From an uncultured Clostridia bacterium (GTDB lineage Bacteria; Bacillota; Clostridia; Oscillospirales; SIG627), in NCBI GenBank assembly GCA_947589595.1, contig CANQBV010000011.1:1-48168 (forward strand): a stretch of DNA of 48,168 bases, read 5' to 3'. Positions 1 through 7,043 of the stretch are shown piece by piece (position 1 is the first letter of the stretch; the number at the start of each line of letters is the position of its first letter). A program made the translations under genes and the position numbers. The notes beneath the pieces are model-generated. The model had not been told where the DNA came from, searched no databases, and worked only from the letters and a program-made list of their open reading frames with translations.

Positions 1-171
1 GTACCGGGTATGTTTTATATGTTTATAATTTCGAGCTTTATCTTAAACGCTGCCATCGGCTTTCATCTGCCGTGGACAGCAAGCTATATTCTAGCGGGAG
101 TTCTGACGGTCGCCTACGGCGCAGCGATCGTGTTATACGGACAAAAAAGCACAAAGGAACTGAAAGCATAG
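1..171 (+). CDS. Membrane transporter, C-terminal fragment (5' end outside window)
   Basis: Frame 1 is open from the first base and ends at a TAG at 169-171, giving the last 56 residues of a protein. They form two hydrophobic helices, the first beginning VPGMFYMF and the second around SYILAGVLTVAYGAAIVLYG, then a short charged cytoplasmic tail. The layout resembles the C-terminus of carbon-starvation (CstA) type peptide/pyruvate transporters, but 56 residues are too few to assign a family. A strong hairpin terminator lies 45 bases after the stop, so this is the last gene of its transcript. Confidence 0.55.
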   Translation, partial: VPGMFYMFIISSFILNAAIGFHLPWTASYILAGVLTVAYGAAIVLYGQKSTKELKA

Positions 172-215
172 AGGCGCGAACATCAACATCCTTGTGTAGC
201 TTGCGAAATAACAGT

Positions 216-249
216 AAAAATCGGCAAGGCATAAGTCTTGCCGATTTTT
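216..249 (+). terminator. Intrinsic terminator after the left-edge membrane gene
   Basis: A perfect 13-bp inverted repeat (arms 216-228 and 237-249, loop 8 nt) has an A-run on the left arm and a T-run on the right arm. It can end transcription from the left-edge gene and could also act on the opposite strand. Confidence 0.85.
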
Positions 250-289
250 GGAAGGGTAGACCAAAATAGATGCCGGTTGCATATAAGAG

Positions 290-430
290 CGCCCCGTGCA
301 TTGTGAACCGGCGGGAGCCGCCGACGCAGGGCGAAGCGGACGCGGGGTCCCCGCAAAGTCGGCAGACTTTGTGGGGAAAGGAGCGGCAGTCCGTCAAGCG
401 AAGCCGTGATTTGTGAAAACAAATCGCGGA
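290..430. other. Structured intergenic DNA between terminator and tRNA-Pro
   Basis: No credible ORF. Two stable hairpins are visible: arms 349-360 and 365-376 (12 bp with one G-U pair, loop GGCA) and arms 405-413 and 420-428 (9 bp with one wobble). GC-rich palindromes of this kind are often dispersed extragenic repeats, but no second copy is seen in this window. Confidence 0.4.
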
Positions 431-454
431 AAGCTACAAGCACTTGCCGCAACG

Positions 455-530
455 TGGTCGGAGTGGGGAGACTCGAACTCCCGGCCTGATGCTCCCAAAG
501 CACCCGCGCTACCAACTGCGCTACACCCCG
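455..530 (-). tRNA. tRNA-Pro (anticodon UGG)
   Basis: The minus strand folds into a 76-nt cloverleaf: acceptor CGGGGTG pairs with CACTCCG, D stem GCGC/GCGC, anticodon stem GGTGC/GCATC around loop TTTGGGA (anticodon TGG), T stem GGGAG/CTCCC with loop TTCGAGT, discriminator A, and an encoded CCA end. It decodes proline CCN codons. A promoter lies 50-80 bases upstream at 584-612. Confidence 0.97.
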
Positions 531-560
531 TGATATGGAATTGTGAAAATTATCATTAAA

Positions 561-599
561 TTTGCTGTGGAACAGCAAAACTAAGTGTACCACAGCAAA
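561..599 (-). terminator. Possible terminator after the AbrB-type gene
   Basis: A 10-bp perfect inverted repeat (561-570 and 590-599) lies 41 bases beyond the stop of the regulator gene. The T-tract is short. It overlaps the -10 of the tRNA promoter. Confidence 0.4.
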
Positions 600-612
600 A
601 AAGAAATTGCAA
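584..612 (-). promoter_or_regulatory. Promoter for tRNA-Pro
   Basis: On the minus strand, TTGCAA (607-612), a 17-bp spacer and an extended TGG-TACACT -10 (584-589) match a sigma-A promoter. The next gene downstream is the tRNA. Confidence 0.65.
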
Positions 613-639
613 GAATGTTTGAGGGGAAATCTGCAAAAA

Positions 640-882
640 TTATAATTTGGAGAGCTCCTGCAGGCACTTTTTGCAAATGAATTTTTCTTTCATTTCAGTG
701 AGGGAGGAAACGGAACCGCAAAAGGTGCAAGCGGGTTTTTCTTTTTCGATTACAACTTTGTTGCCGGCAAGGGAAATGGAAAGCTCGTCCCACTCGGCGA
801 TCTCAAGAGCCCTTCTCATATCCATCGGAATCACGATCCTGCCAAGGTTATCGATCCTTCGAATGCTTCTGGTTTTTTTCAT
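640..882 (-). CDS. AbrB/SpoVT-type transition-state regulator with C-terminal zinc ribbon
   Basis: 80 residues. Residues 1-48 form a swapped-hairpin AbrB DNA-binding domain (RRIDNLGRIVIPMDMRRAL is the hallmark strand-loop-helix). The tail carries two CxxC pairs (C52/C55 and C70/C73), a likely zinc ribbon in place of the usual AbrB dimerisation tail. Family members are global DNA-binding regulators of transition-state genes; the targets of this one are unknown. The ATG follows an AAGGAG about 12 bases upstream, behind a consensus promoter at 914-942. It is monocistronic and divergent from the nucleotidyltransferase gene. Confidence 0.9.
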   Translation of the reverse strand: MKKTRSIRRIDNLGRIVIPMDMRRALEIAEWDELSISLAGNKVVIEKEKPACTFCGSVSSLTEMKEKFICKKCLQELSKL

Positions 883-913
883 TTCGGCTCTATTCTCCTT
901 GTTTGTTTAGCTA

Positions 914-942
914 ATTTTAACAAAAATTGTCAGGAAAGTCAA
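914..942 (-). promoter_or_regulatory. Promoter of the AbrB-type gene
   Basis: Minus-strand TTGACT (937-942), 17-bp spacer, TAAAAT (914-919). Confidence 0.75.
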
Positions 943-998
943 TTCTTTCGACAAAAATAGACAGTGTAATCTGTCTGCGTTGAAAAAAATTGTTACTC

Positions 999-1027
999 TT
1001 GAAAAACCGGCCGAATCATGGTAGAAT
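999..1027 (+). promoter_or_regulatory. Promoter of the nucleotidyltransferase gene
   Basis: TTGAAA (999-1004), 17-bp spacer, TAGAAT (1022-1027), 35 bases before the start codon. Confidence 0.65.
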
Positions 1028-1062
1028 GAAGTCGATTTCAAAAATCGGGAAAGGGGACGGAT

Positions 1063-2172
1063 ATGAAAAATGTAAACGATCCGGAAATGAAGCGGTATTT
1101 TTCGGTATTGACGGCAATTCTTTTGGATCGGGAACTGCCGGCGCTTTCGAAAGAAGAGACCGAATCGATGATCGGACTTTCTCAGGCGTTCTGCACGACG
1201 ACGGTTCTGGCGGCATCGGAGTCCTTCCTTTCGCTTTGTGAACCGAACGCAGCGGCGCTTTTGTCGCTAAGGCTTTTCAAAACGGTGCAAAAGCAGATCC
1301 GGCAGGAATTTGAATATGAGAATCTTTGTGAAAAGCTGCGCAAAGCAGACGTTCGTTTTTTACCGCTGAAGGGAATCGTTTCCCGCCATTTGTATCCGCA
1401 AAAGGAAATGCGGCCCTCCAGTGACGTGGATCTGTTTTACGACCGCGACCGCCGCAAAGAGATTCGCACGATCATGGCGGAATGTGGATTTGAGCTTGAT
1501 CACAGCGACCCGAATCACGATGTGTTTGTCAAAAACGAAATCAAAATCGAAATGCACCACAATCTGACCTGCGAGGCACGGGAATGGGAGCATTATTATG
1601 ACCATATCTGGCAGCGCCTTCGCCGCGAGAACGGGTCGGAGTATCGTTTTTCACCGGAGGATTTTTATATTTTCCATCTGATGCATACTCGAAAGCATTT
1701 TATTACCGGCGTTTTGGATTTTAGATTTCTTTTGGATATGATCCTGATGCGAAAAAAATGGCAGCTGGATCCGGCTTACCTGATCGCGGAGCTGGAAAAA
1801 TTGCATTTGCGTGTGTTCGAAGAACGAATGCGTTTCCTGGCGGAGGTCATTGCCGGAGAAAGGGAAGCCGATGCAAAGGATCAGAGTCTGTTTGATTTTG
1901 CTTTTGTGCATAAAAAAGACCAGTCTTTGGCGTTTTCCGCGTATCAAAACAAGGAGCGGGGAGGAACGCTGCGGTATGCGTTTTCCAAGCTGTTTCCTTC
2001 CTATCATTATATGAGTGAAAAATATCTCTCCCTGCAGCGCTTTCCTGTTTTGCTGCCGTTTTACTATATTGGCCGGATATTCCGCTATCTATTCGGGGAA
2101 AAAAAGGTCAAAGTCAATGCGCTCGACCGGAACGGCGGCGCCGTTGAGCTGTTTCGGGAACTGGAGCTATAA
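1063..2172 (+). CDS. Nucleotidyltransferase family protein (NTP_transf_5-like)
   Basis: 369 residues. The region near residues 100-125 (LKGIVSRHLYP..., then SSDVDLFYD) matches the core of the PF14907 nucleotidyltransferase-like family: a Gly-containing loop followed by a DxD acid pair for metal binding. The middle holds HTRKHF and an aromatic, helix-rich segment; the C-terminus is basic. Relatives often sit in polysaccharide or peptide-modification loci, but here the gene stands alone between a regulator and an ACT-protein gene, so the substrate cannot be inferred. The ATG at 1063 follows a GGGGA-type ribosome site. A hairpin follows the stop closely. Confidence 0.8.
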   Translation: MKNVNDPEMKRYFSVLTAILLDRELPALSKEETESMIGLSQAFCTTTVLAASESFLSLCEPNAAALLSLRLFKTVQKQIRQEFEYENLCEKLRKADVRFLPLKGIVSRHLYPQKEMRPSSDVDLFYDRDRRKEIRTIMAECGFELDHSDPNHDVFVKNEIKIEMHHNLTCEAREWEHYYDHIWQRLRRENGSEYRFSPEDFYIFHLMHTRKHFITGVLDFRFLLDMILMRKKWQLDPAYLIAELEKLHLRVFEERMRFLAEVIAGEREADAKDQSLFDFAFVHKKDQSLAFSAYQNKERGGTLRYAFSKLFPSYHYMSEKYLSLQRFPVLLPFYYIGRIFRYLFGEKKVKVNALDRNGGAVELFRELEL

Positions 2173-2174
2173 AA

Positions 2175-2203
2175 TAAGGGTATGGATTTTTGCCATACCC
2201 TTA
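2175..2203 (-). terminator. Bidirectional hairpin between convergent genes
   Basis: An 11-bp perfect inverted repeat (2175-2185 and 2193-2203) lies between the stops of the converging nucleotidyltransferase and ACT-protein genes. The T-rich tract is better on the minus strand. Confidence 0.75.
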
Positions 2204-2215
2204 AATGAAGAGAAG

Positions 2216-2653
2216 CTATTCGATTGCGATCAGCTTGCAGGGGGACACTCCTTTCAGCGCGCTGATTTTATTCAGCAATTCGTTGACGTCGCCGGCCAGA
2301 TTGGCGGTGTCAAAGGAAAGCAGCACGTGCGCTTTGCCGTTGATCGGAAGATTCTGCGTGATGGTGAGAATATTGGCGCCGTTTTCGGAAAGAATTTTTA
2401 AAGCCTCGGAAAGGGTGCCGGTTTTATGCGCCAAATTAAAGGAGATCACCGCCTTGCGTCCCATGGTATTCTGATTCGGTGCAAAAACATAATCCTTATA
2501 TTTATAATACGTACTGCGGGAAATGCCCACCTGACGCACGGCTTCGCTGACGTCTTTGGCTTTTCCGGTTTCCACCATACTGCGCGCCCGGATGACTTTT
2601 TCGTAATAATCCGGCAGAATTGCCTGATCGACGATCAAATACTTGTTTTCCAT
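2216..2653 (-). CDS. ACT domain protein, UPF0735/PheB-like
   Basis: 145 residues. The N-terminal third is a helix-turn-helix-like segment (KAKDVSEAVRQVGISRSTYYKYKDYVF), and residues about 70-145 form an ACT fold (AVISFNLAHKTGTLSEALKILSENGANILTITQ). This is the layout of the UPF0735 family, sometimes called PheB, whose ACT domain probably senses an amino acid. No aromatic-pathway gene is adjacent, so a role in phenylalanine control is not shown. The ATG follows GAGGGG; a TTGACA promoter lies at 2683-2711. Confidence 0.9.
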   Translation of the reverse strand: MENKYLIVDQAILPDYYEKVIRARSMVETGKAKDVSEAVRQVGISRSTYYKYKDYVFAPNQNTMGRKAVISFNLAHKTGTLSEALKILSENGANILTITQNLPINGKAHVLLSFDTANLAGDVNELLNKISALKGVSPCKLIAIE

Positions 2654-2682
2654 TGTCCCCTCATCTTTTTCAAACTACCCTT

Positions 2683-2711
2683 ACTTTAAAGGTTTTTCGG
2701 GGCTTTGTCAA
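2683..2711 (-). promoter_or_regulatory. Promoter of the UPF0735 gene
   Basis: Minus-strand TTGACA (2706-2711), 17-bp spacer, TAAAGT (2683-2688). Confidence 0.75.
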
Positions 2712-2845
2712 GGATTTGCCCGAAAAAATTCGTTCCGAAGCGGGAGCAAAAGTCTGTCGTTTGGAAAAACGATGACCGGAATGTTAAAAACGGAGACTGA
2801 TTGGTAAAAACATGTTAAAATGTCAATTTTTTTGCAGAAAACGTC

Positions 2846-2874
2846 TTGAAACCTGCAGAATAAAATGTTAAAAT
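2846..2874 (+). promoter_or_regulatory. Promoter of the malic enzyme gene
   Basis: TTGAAA (2846-2851), 17-bp spacer, extended TGT-TAAAAT -10 (2866-2874). The start site would fall near 2880, just before the ribosome binding site. Confidence 0.8.
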
Positions 2875-2905
2875 AACAAAGATAGTTTTGTGAGAGGTGA
2901 AGAAG

Positions 2906-4078
2906 ATGGATTATGCAAAAGAATCTTTAAAGAAACATTATGAATGGCAGGGAAAGATCGAAGTCGTTACCCGTGCGGAAGTGGTAACGCGGGATGACCT
3001 TTCGCTGGCGTACACCCCCGGCGTTGCCCAGCCGTGTCTGGAAATCCAAAAGGATCCTGCAAAAAGCTATGAGCTTACCCGCCGCGGCAATTTAGTTGCG
3101 GTGGTAACAGACGGCAGCGCCGTACTGGGGCTCGGCGATATCGGCCCCGAGGCCGGTATGCCGGTTATGGAAGGAAAGTGCGCGCTTTTTAAAGCCTTTG
3201 GTAACGTCGATGCGATCCCGCTGTGCGTGCGTTCTCACGACGTGGATGAAATCGTCAGAACCATTTCGCTGATCGCCGGCTCGTTCGGCGGCATTAACCT
3301 GGAAGATATTTCTGCGCCGCGCTGCTTTGAAATTGAAAACAGATTGAAAGAAGTGTGCGATATCCCCGTTTTTCACGACGATCAGCACGGCACCGCCATT
3401 GTAGTATTGGCAGGTCTTCTGAATGCGCTGAAGGTCGTTGGCAAAAAAATTGAGGAGGTGCGCTGCGTCATCAACGGCGCCGGTGCTGCCGGGCTTGCCA
3501 TTGCGAAGCTCCTGATGCTTTCCGGGTTGAAGGACGTGGTGATCTGCGATCGCCGCGGCGCGATCTGCGAGGGCGAGGAAGGGCTGAATCCCGCCAAGCA
3601 GGAAATTGCGAAAGTGACCAATCGCAGCAAACTGAAAGGCGCTCTTGCCGACGTCATACGCGGTGCGGATCTCTTTATCGGCGTTTCCGCCGCAAATATG
3701 GTAACGGAAGAAATGGTCGCTTCCATGGCGCCCGGCGCGATTCTTTTCCCCATGGCAAATCCCGTGCCGGAAATCATGCCCGATCTTGCTAAAAAAGCAG
3801 GCGCTGCCGTGGTGGGAACCGGCCGAAGCGATTTCCCCAATCAGATCAACAACGTGTTGGCGTTCCCCGGTATTTTCCGCGGCGCTCTGGATGTGAGAGC
3901 CAGCGATATCAATACCGAAATGCAGCTTGCCGCCGCCTACGCCATTGCCGATTCGGTTTCGCCCGAAGAACGGAACGCCGATTTTATTATCCCCTCGGCA
4001 CTGAACCGCGACGTGGCAGCCAAGGTTGCCAAAGCTGTGGCGGAAGCCGCCCGCAAAACCGGCGTCGCCCGGATTTAA
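2906..4078 (+). CDS. NAD(P)-dependent malic enzyme
   Basis: 390 residues; oxidises L-malate to pyruvate and CO2 in the cytoplasm with reduction of NAD(P). It is the short bacterial form. The N-terminal malic domain has the catalytic tyrosine in YTPGVAQ (Y36), [16 protein letters not shown] and [10 protein letters not shown] Rossmann domain follows with the dinucleotide loop [15 protein letters not shown], and [10 protein letters not shown] near the active site. A GTG at 2897 is in frame, but AGAGGTG (2893-2899) is the ribosome site for the ATG at 2906, so the shorter start is chosen. It is monocistronic with its own promoter and two terminator hairpins downstream. Confidence 0.95.
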   Translation: MDYAKESLKKHYEWQGKIEVVTRAEVVTRDDLSLAYTPGVAQPCLEIQKDPAKSYELTRRGNLVAVVTDGSAVLGLGDIGPEAGMPVMEGKCALFKAFGNVDAIPLCVRSHDVDEIVRTISLIAGSFGGINLEDISAPRCFEIENRLKEVCDIPVFHDDQHGTAIVVLAGLLNALKVVGKKIEEVRCVINGAGAAGLAIAKLLMLSGLKDVVICDRRGAICEGEEGLNPAKQEIAKVTNRSKLKGALADVIRGADLFIGVSAANMVTEEMVASMAPGAILFPMANPVPEIMPDLAKKAGAAVVGTGRSDFPNQINNVLAFPGIFRGALDVRASDINTEMQLAAAYAIADSVSPEERNADFIIPSALNRDVAAKVAKAVAEAARKTGVARI

Positions 4079-4095
4079 GCGAGGACCCCTTGTTC

Positions 4096-4121
4096 AAGAA
4101 CCTTTTCGAGAAAAGGTTCTT
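4096..4121 (+). terminator. First hairpin after malic enzyme
   Basis: An 11-bp perfect stem (4096-4106 and 4111-4121) with tetraloop CGAG, only 18 bases after the stop. It is followed by A-rich rather than T-rich DNA, so the next hairpin is probably the real terminator. Confidence 0.5.
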
Positions 4122-4146
4122 AAAAATCTCCAAAAGCTTTTCAAAC

Positions 4147-4182
4147 AAAAAGAGACTATCGTTTTTGATAGCCTCTTTTTTG
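4147..4182 (+). terminator. Intrinsic terminator after malic enzyme
   Basis: Stem 4147-4160 / 4167-4180 with one mismatch and a run of six T on the plus strand; the left arm's A-run would allow minus-strand function too. Confidence 0.75.
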
Positions 4183-4229
4183 TTTTGAAAGGATTCTCTT
4201 TTTTGGTCTGAAACGCTTTTGAAAGTTAA

Positions 4230-4318
4230 GAAAACGTTTCTAAGCGCCTGTCCCCGGAGGGGAAAAGTTTTTTTGCGGGGCGAAACCCCCTTAATAGGGG
4301 TTCAGGGCAGCGCCCGGA
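4230..4318. repeat. GC-rich REP-like element at the 3' end of the MocR gene
   Basis: The block contains GGGGCGAAACCCCC (about 4277-4290), a run of short G/C inverted repeats and the string CAGGGCAGCGCCC. It looks like the dispersed extragenic palindromic elements common in Oscillospiraceae. The MocR reading frame runs into it and stops. Identity as a dispersed repeat is inferred; only this copy is in the window. Confidence 0.4.
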
Positions 4319-5384
4319 GATTCCGGCGCAGACGGTTGAGCCGCCTTTCAAAATGCCCCTCGGAAATAAAGCGTGCCAGCACGTACTGATCAAACGCGGG
4401 CACCGTGCAGGAATAAAAGCCAAGCTTTTTTTCGTAAAAATTCCACAGCGGTTCCGGCAGGATCATATATCCCATACGCATAGAGGGCGCCAAACTTTTG
4501 GAAAAAGTGTTCAGATAAATCACGCGCTGGCCGCCGTCCATTGAAAAAATCGTCTCCAACGGCTTTTTGGACTGGGAGAACTCCGAATCAAAATCGTCTT
4601 CGATCAGAATCGCCCCCCGCGCTTTCGCCCACGCCAAATATTCGCGCCGCTTGCCGGGGGTGGCGCTGATGCCGGTAGGGAAGCTGTGAAAAGGAGAAAC
4701 GTGCAGAACCTCGGCTCGGGTTTGCTGCAGCGCTTCGCCCGCGATCCCGGTTTCATCCATCGGCAGCTCCTCAAAAACGACCCGCAGCCGACTGTAAACC
4801 TTTTTGATCTTTTCGTAAGAGGGCGATTCGATTCCAAACACCTTTTTCTCCCCAAAAAGCTGCGCTAATAATACGTATAAATATTCCGCCCCGCTGCCGA
4901 TCACGATCCGGTTCGGATCCGTCTTCATGCCGCGGTAATGCCAAAGGTGGTTGGCAATGGCGTCCCGCAATTCCCAAAGCCCCTGATGCGGCACTTTTTC
5001 CGATAAGCACGCGCCCCTTTCACTTATCACCTGCCGCATGATCTTGGCAAGCGTCGGAAAGCGGTATTCGCTTGCCGTACTATCAGGCGTCGATACCTGC
5101 AGCGGACGGGGGCGCTCTTTTTCCGTGGGGCCTAAAAAAGATTCTTCATCGCACACAAAAAATCCGCTCCGCTCGCGGGAGAATAAATATCCCTCCTCCA
5201 CCAGCTGCGCGTACACGTTTTCCACGGTTAAAACACTGATCCCCAAATGCTCCGCCAGCGCCCGTTTGGAGGGCAATTTTTCAAGCGGCTGCAATTTTTT
5301 CTGCTGAATGTCGTTTTTGATCGCCTGGTACAGAAATTCAAATTTTGTTTTTCCGCCCCGCTGATCCATCAAGTACGTAAGCAT
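4302..5384 (-). CDS. MocR/PdxR-type GntR-aminotransferase regulator, C-terminally truncated
   Basis: About 360 residues from the ATG at 5384; an upstream TTG at 5432 is in frame but has no ribosome site. An N-terminal GntR winged helix (LPSKRALAEHLGISVLTVENVYAQLVEEGYL) joins a fold-type-I aminotransferase-like domain with the PLP lysine in NTFSKSLAPSMRMGY (about K296). MocR proteins use PLP as an effector and many (PdxR) control vitamin B6 genes. Normal members have about 440-480 residues; this one ends at RRNLRALP, just after the GHFERRLNRLRR helix, so the last 75-80 residues of the small domain are missing and replaced by a GC-rich repeat. It is divergent from an ECF S component, its likely target. 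It may be non-functional or altered. Confidence 0.8.
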   Translation of the reverse strand: MLTYLMDQRGGKTKFEFLYQAIKNDIQQKKLQPLEKLPSKRALAEHLGISVLTVENVYAQLVEEGYLFSRERSGFFVCDEESFLGPTEKERPRPLQVSTPDSTASEYRFPTLAKIMRQVISERGACLSEKVPHQGLWELRDAIANHLWHYRGMKTDPNRIVIGSGAEYLYVLLAQLFGEKKVFGIESPSYEKIKKVYSRLRVVFEELPMDETGIAGEALQQTRAEVLHVSPFHSFPTGISATPGKRREYLAWAKARGAILIEDDFDSEFSQSKKPLETIFSMDGGQRVIYLNTFSKSLAPSMRMGYMILPEPLWNFYEKKLGFYSCTVPAFDQYVLARFISEGHFERRLNRLRRNLRALP

Positions 5385-5477
5385 ATCTGACCTTATAAAA
5401 AAATCTGAAATTGGATATTTCTTTATACCCAAATTTAAGTATAATAAAGAAAAAACACCTTGTCAAGGAGAAAACTC
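5385..5477. promoter_or_regulatory. Divergent regulatory region between MocR gene and ECF S gene
   Basis: AT-rich, 93 bases. A consensus TATAAT at 5440-5445 points towards the S-component gene, with no good -35 at the right distance, as expected for an activator-dependent promoter. An imperfect inverted repeat (CTTTATA near 5421 against TATAATAAAG near 5440) could be part of a regulator site. Confidence 0.45.
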
Positions 5478-5996
5478 ATGAAAAAACGCAAAGATTTGGT
5501 GATGCTGACCGTTACCGCTATTTTTATGGCCATGAATATTGTCTTGTCTTCTTCTATTTTTTCGATCCCGGTTCCGGGCGGGCATTTCTATTTGAACGAC
5601 GTGATCATTTGTACCGCTGCGATTTTGCTGCCGCCGATTCCGGCAATGGCTGTCGGCGGTTTGGGTGCATTTTTGGGGGATCTGATTTTTTATCCCACGC
5701 CCATGTTCGTCTCTTTGGTCACGCACGGGCTGCAGGCTCTGGTCATTTCGCTCTGCACGCGGTATCTTTTCCACGGTAAGAGGGAAAAGATCGGCGCGGG
5801 GATCGGCGTCTTTCTGGGTGCGGTCATTATGGTCGTAGGGTACAGTCTCGGGCGCGCGTTCCTCTACAGTACGCCGGAATATGCGCTTTTAAAGCTCCCG
5901 TATCAAATCCTGCAAGCGGGGATCGGCGCCGTCGGCGGGATGCTTTTGGCCTATCCCGTTGGAATCAAAAAGCTTTTTCAAAAAACAATTTCGTAG
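5478..5996 (+). CDS. ECF transporter S component, possibly pyridoxine-type
   Basis: 172 residues, about six hydrophobic helices, positively charged N-terminus (MKKRKD). The segment ILLPPIPAMAVGGLGAFLGDLI matches the substrate-binding core of ECF S components (PF12822-type), which bind a vitamin and dock on a shared energising module. No A or T subunit is adjacent, so it would use a module encoded elsewhere. The ATG at 5478 has an AAGGAG seven bases upstream; the in-frame TTG at 5460 does not. Divergence from a MocR/PdxR-type regulator suggests vitamin B6 as substrate; this is inference from context. Confidence 0.75.
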   Translation: MKKRKDLVMLTVTAIFMAMNIVLSSSIFSIPVPGGHFYLNDVIICTAAILLPPIPAMAVGGLGAFLGDLIFYPTPMFVSLVTHGLQALVISLCTRYLFHGKREKIGAGIGVFLGAVIMVVGYSLGRAFLYSTPEYALLKLPYQILQAGIGAVGGMLLAYPVGIKKLFQKTIS

Positions 5997-6059
5997 CTTC
6001 TGGTACGAAAAGCGCAGCCGTCAGGCAACATAGAGGGGTTTGGTTTCAACTGCATAAAA

Positions 6060-6097
6060 AAAGAGAACAGACAGTCCTATGGCTGTCTGTTCTCTTT
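6060..6097 (-). terminator. Terminator of the trk-rsmI operon
   Basis: A 15-bp perfect stem (about 6060-6074 and 6083-6097) overlaps the rsmI stop codon and is followed on the minus strand by seven T. It also separates the convergent S-component gene. Confidence 0.9.
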
Positions 6098-7043
6098 ATT
6101 CCGCCGAGCCGAAGCATTTTTTGAGGCGCAGGGCGGCGTCCTTTAATTCATTTTTGCGAAACGGCGCGCCGCTTTGCAGCAAAAGCTCGATTGCTTCCTT
6201 AGAGGAGCAATTTTTTTGCAGCATGGCTTCGCACAGCGCCGCTTCGGGGGAGAGGGGAGAGGACTCTTTTTCTGCAAAAAAGGCCTCGTCCAGCTCCAGA
6301 ATCAGGGTGAATTCGCCTTTTTCCGCATTGGGGTTTTCCAAAAGCTCCGCCAAAACGGCTTCGGGGCTACCGCGGTAAAACCGCTCGTGTACTTTGGTCA
6401 GATCGTTGCAAAGGCAAAGGTGACAGGGAATTTTTTCGTCTGCGAAAAACTGAATGGTTTTGAGAATCCGCTTTGGGGATTCGTAGTAAATATAGGTGCG
6501 GGTAATCCCGCTTTGGTATTTTTGGATCTCGGCTTTTTTTTCGCTGTTTTCTTTTGGGAAAAAGCCGCGGAATAAAAAGGAGCGCAGATCAAAGCCGGAA
6601 ACCGAAACCGCGCTGACCGCAGCGCAGGCGCCCGGCACCGGAACCACCTTGATCCCTTCCTCGATTGCGCGTTTGATCAGTTCATTGCCGGGGTCGGAAA
6701 TACAGGGCGTGCCGGCGTCGGAAATGACGGCAATGCTCTTGCCCATGCGCAATTCTTCCAGAAAATACTCGGTTTTGTGAAATTCATTAAATTTCTGATT
6801 GGAGACGACTTTCTTTTTGATCCCCAGAAAATTCAGTAAAATATACGCCCGGCGCGTGTCCTCCGCGGCAATCAGATCGACGCCCTGCAAAACCTTGATC
6901 GCCCGCAGCGAAAGATCTACAATTCTGCCGATCGGCGTGGCGACCACATAGAGCTCGCCCTCGCCGACGGTTACGGCTTTCCCGGCTAAAAGCGCCTCGG
7001 TTTCTTCAATTTCCGGGCAGAGGGTATCCTCTGGATTCGGCAT
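6096..7043 (-). CDS. rsmI: 16S rRNA (cytidine-1402-2'-O)-methyltransferase RsmI
   Basis: 315 residues. It methylates the 2'-OH of C1402 in the 16S decoding centre using SAM. Tetrapyrrole-methylase-fold motifs are clear: GELYVVATPIGRIVDLSLRA, AAEDTRRA, VISDAGTPCISDPG, VPVPGACAAVSA and YESPKRILKT, then the RsmI-type C-terminal tail. About 28 residues precede the usual N-terminus. The start at 7043 overlaps the end of the upstream methyltransferase gene by 38 bases and has an AAAGGA ribosome site. It is the last gene of a six-gene operon. Confidence 0.95.
   Translation of the reverse strand: MPNPEDTLCPEIEETEALLAGKAVTVGEGELYVVATPIGRIVDLSLRAIKVLQGVDLIAAEDTRRAYILLNFLGIKKKVVSNQKFNEFHKTEYFLEELRMGKSIAVISDAGTPCISDPGNELIKRAIEEGIKVVPVPGACAAVSAVSVSGFDLRSFLFRGFFPKENSEKKAEIQKYQSGITRTYIYYESPKRILKTIQFFADEKIPCHLCLCNDLTKVHERFYRGSPEAVLAELLENPNAEKGEFTLILELDEAFFAEKESSPLSPEAALCEAMLQKNCSSKEAIELLLQSGAPFRKNELKDAALRLKKCFGSAE

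Noticed and set aside
2897-2905. GTG start for malic enzyme
   Set aside because: The GTG is part of the AGAGGTG ribosome site for the ATG at 2906.
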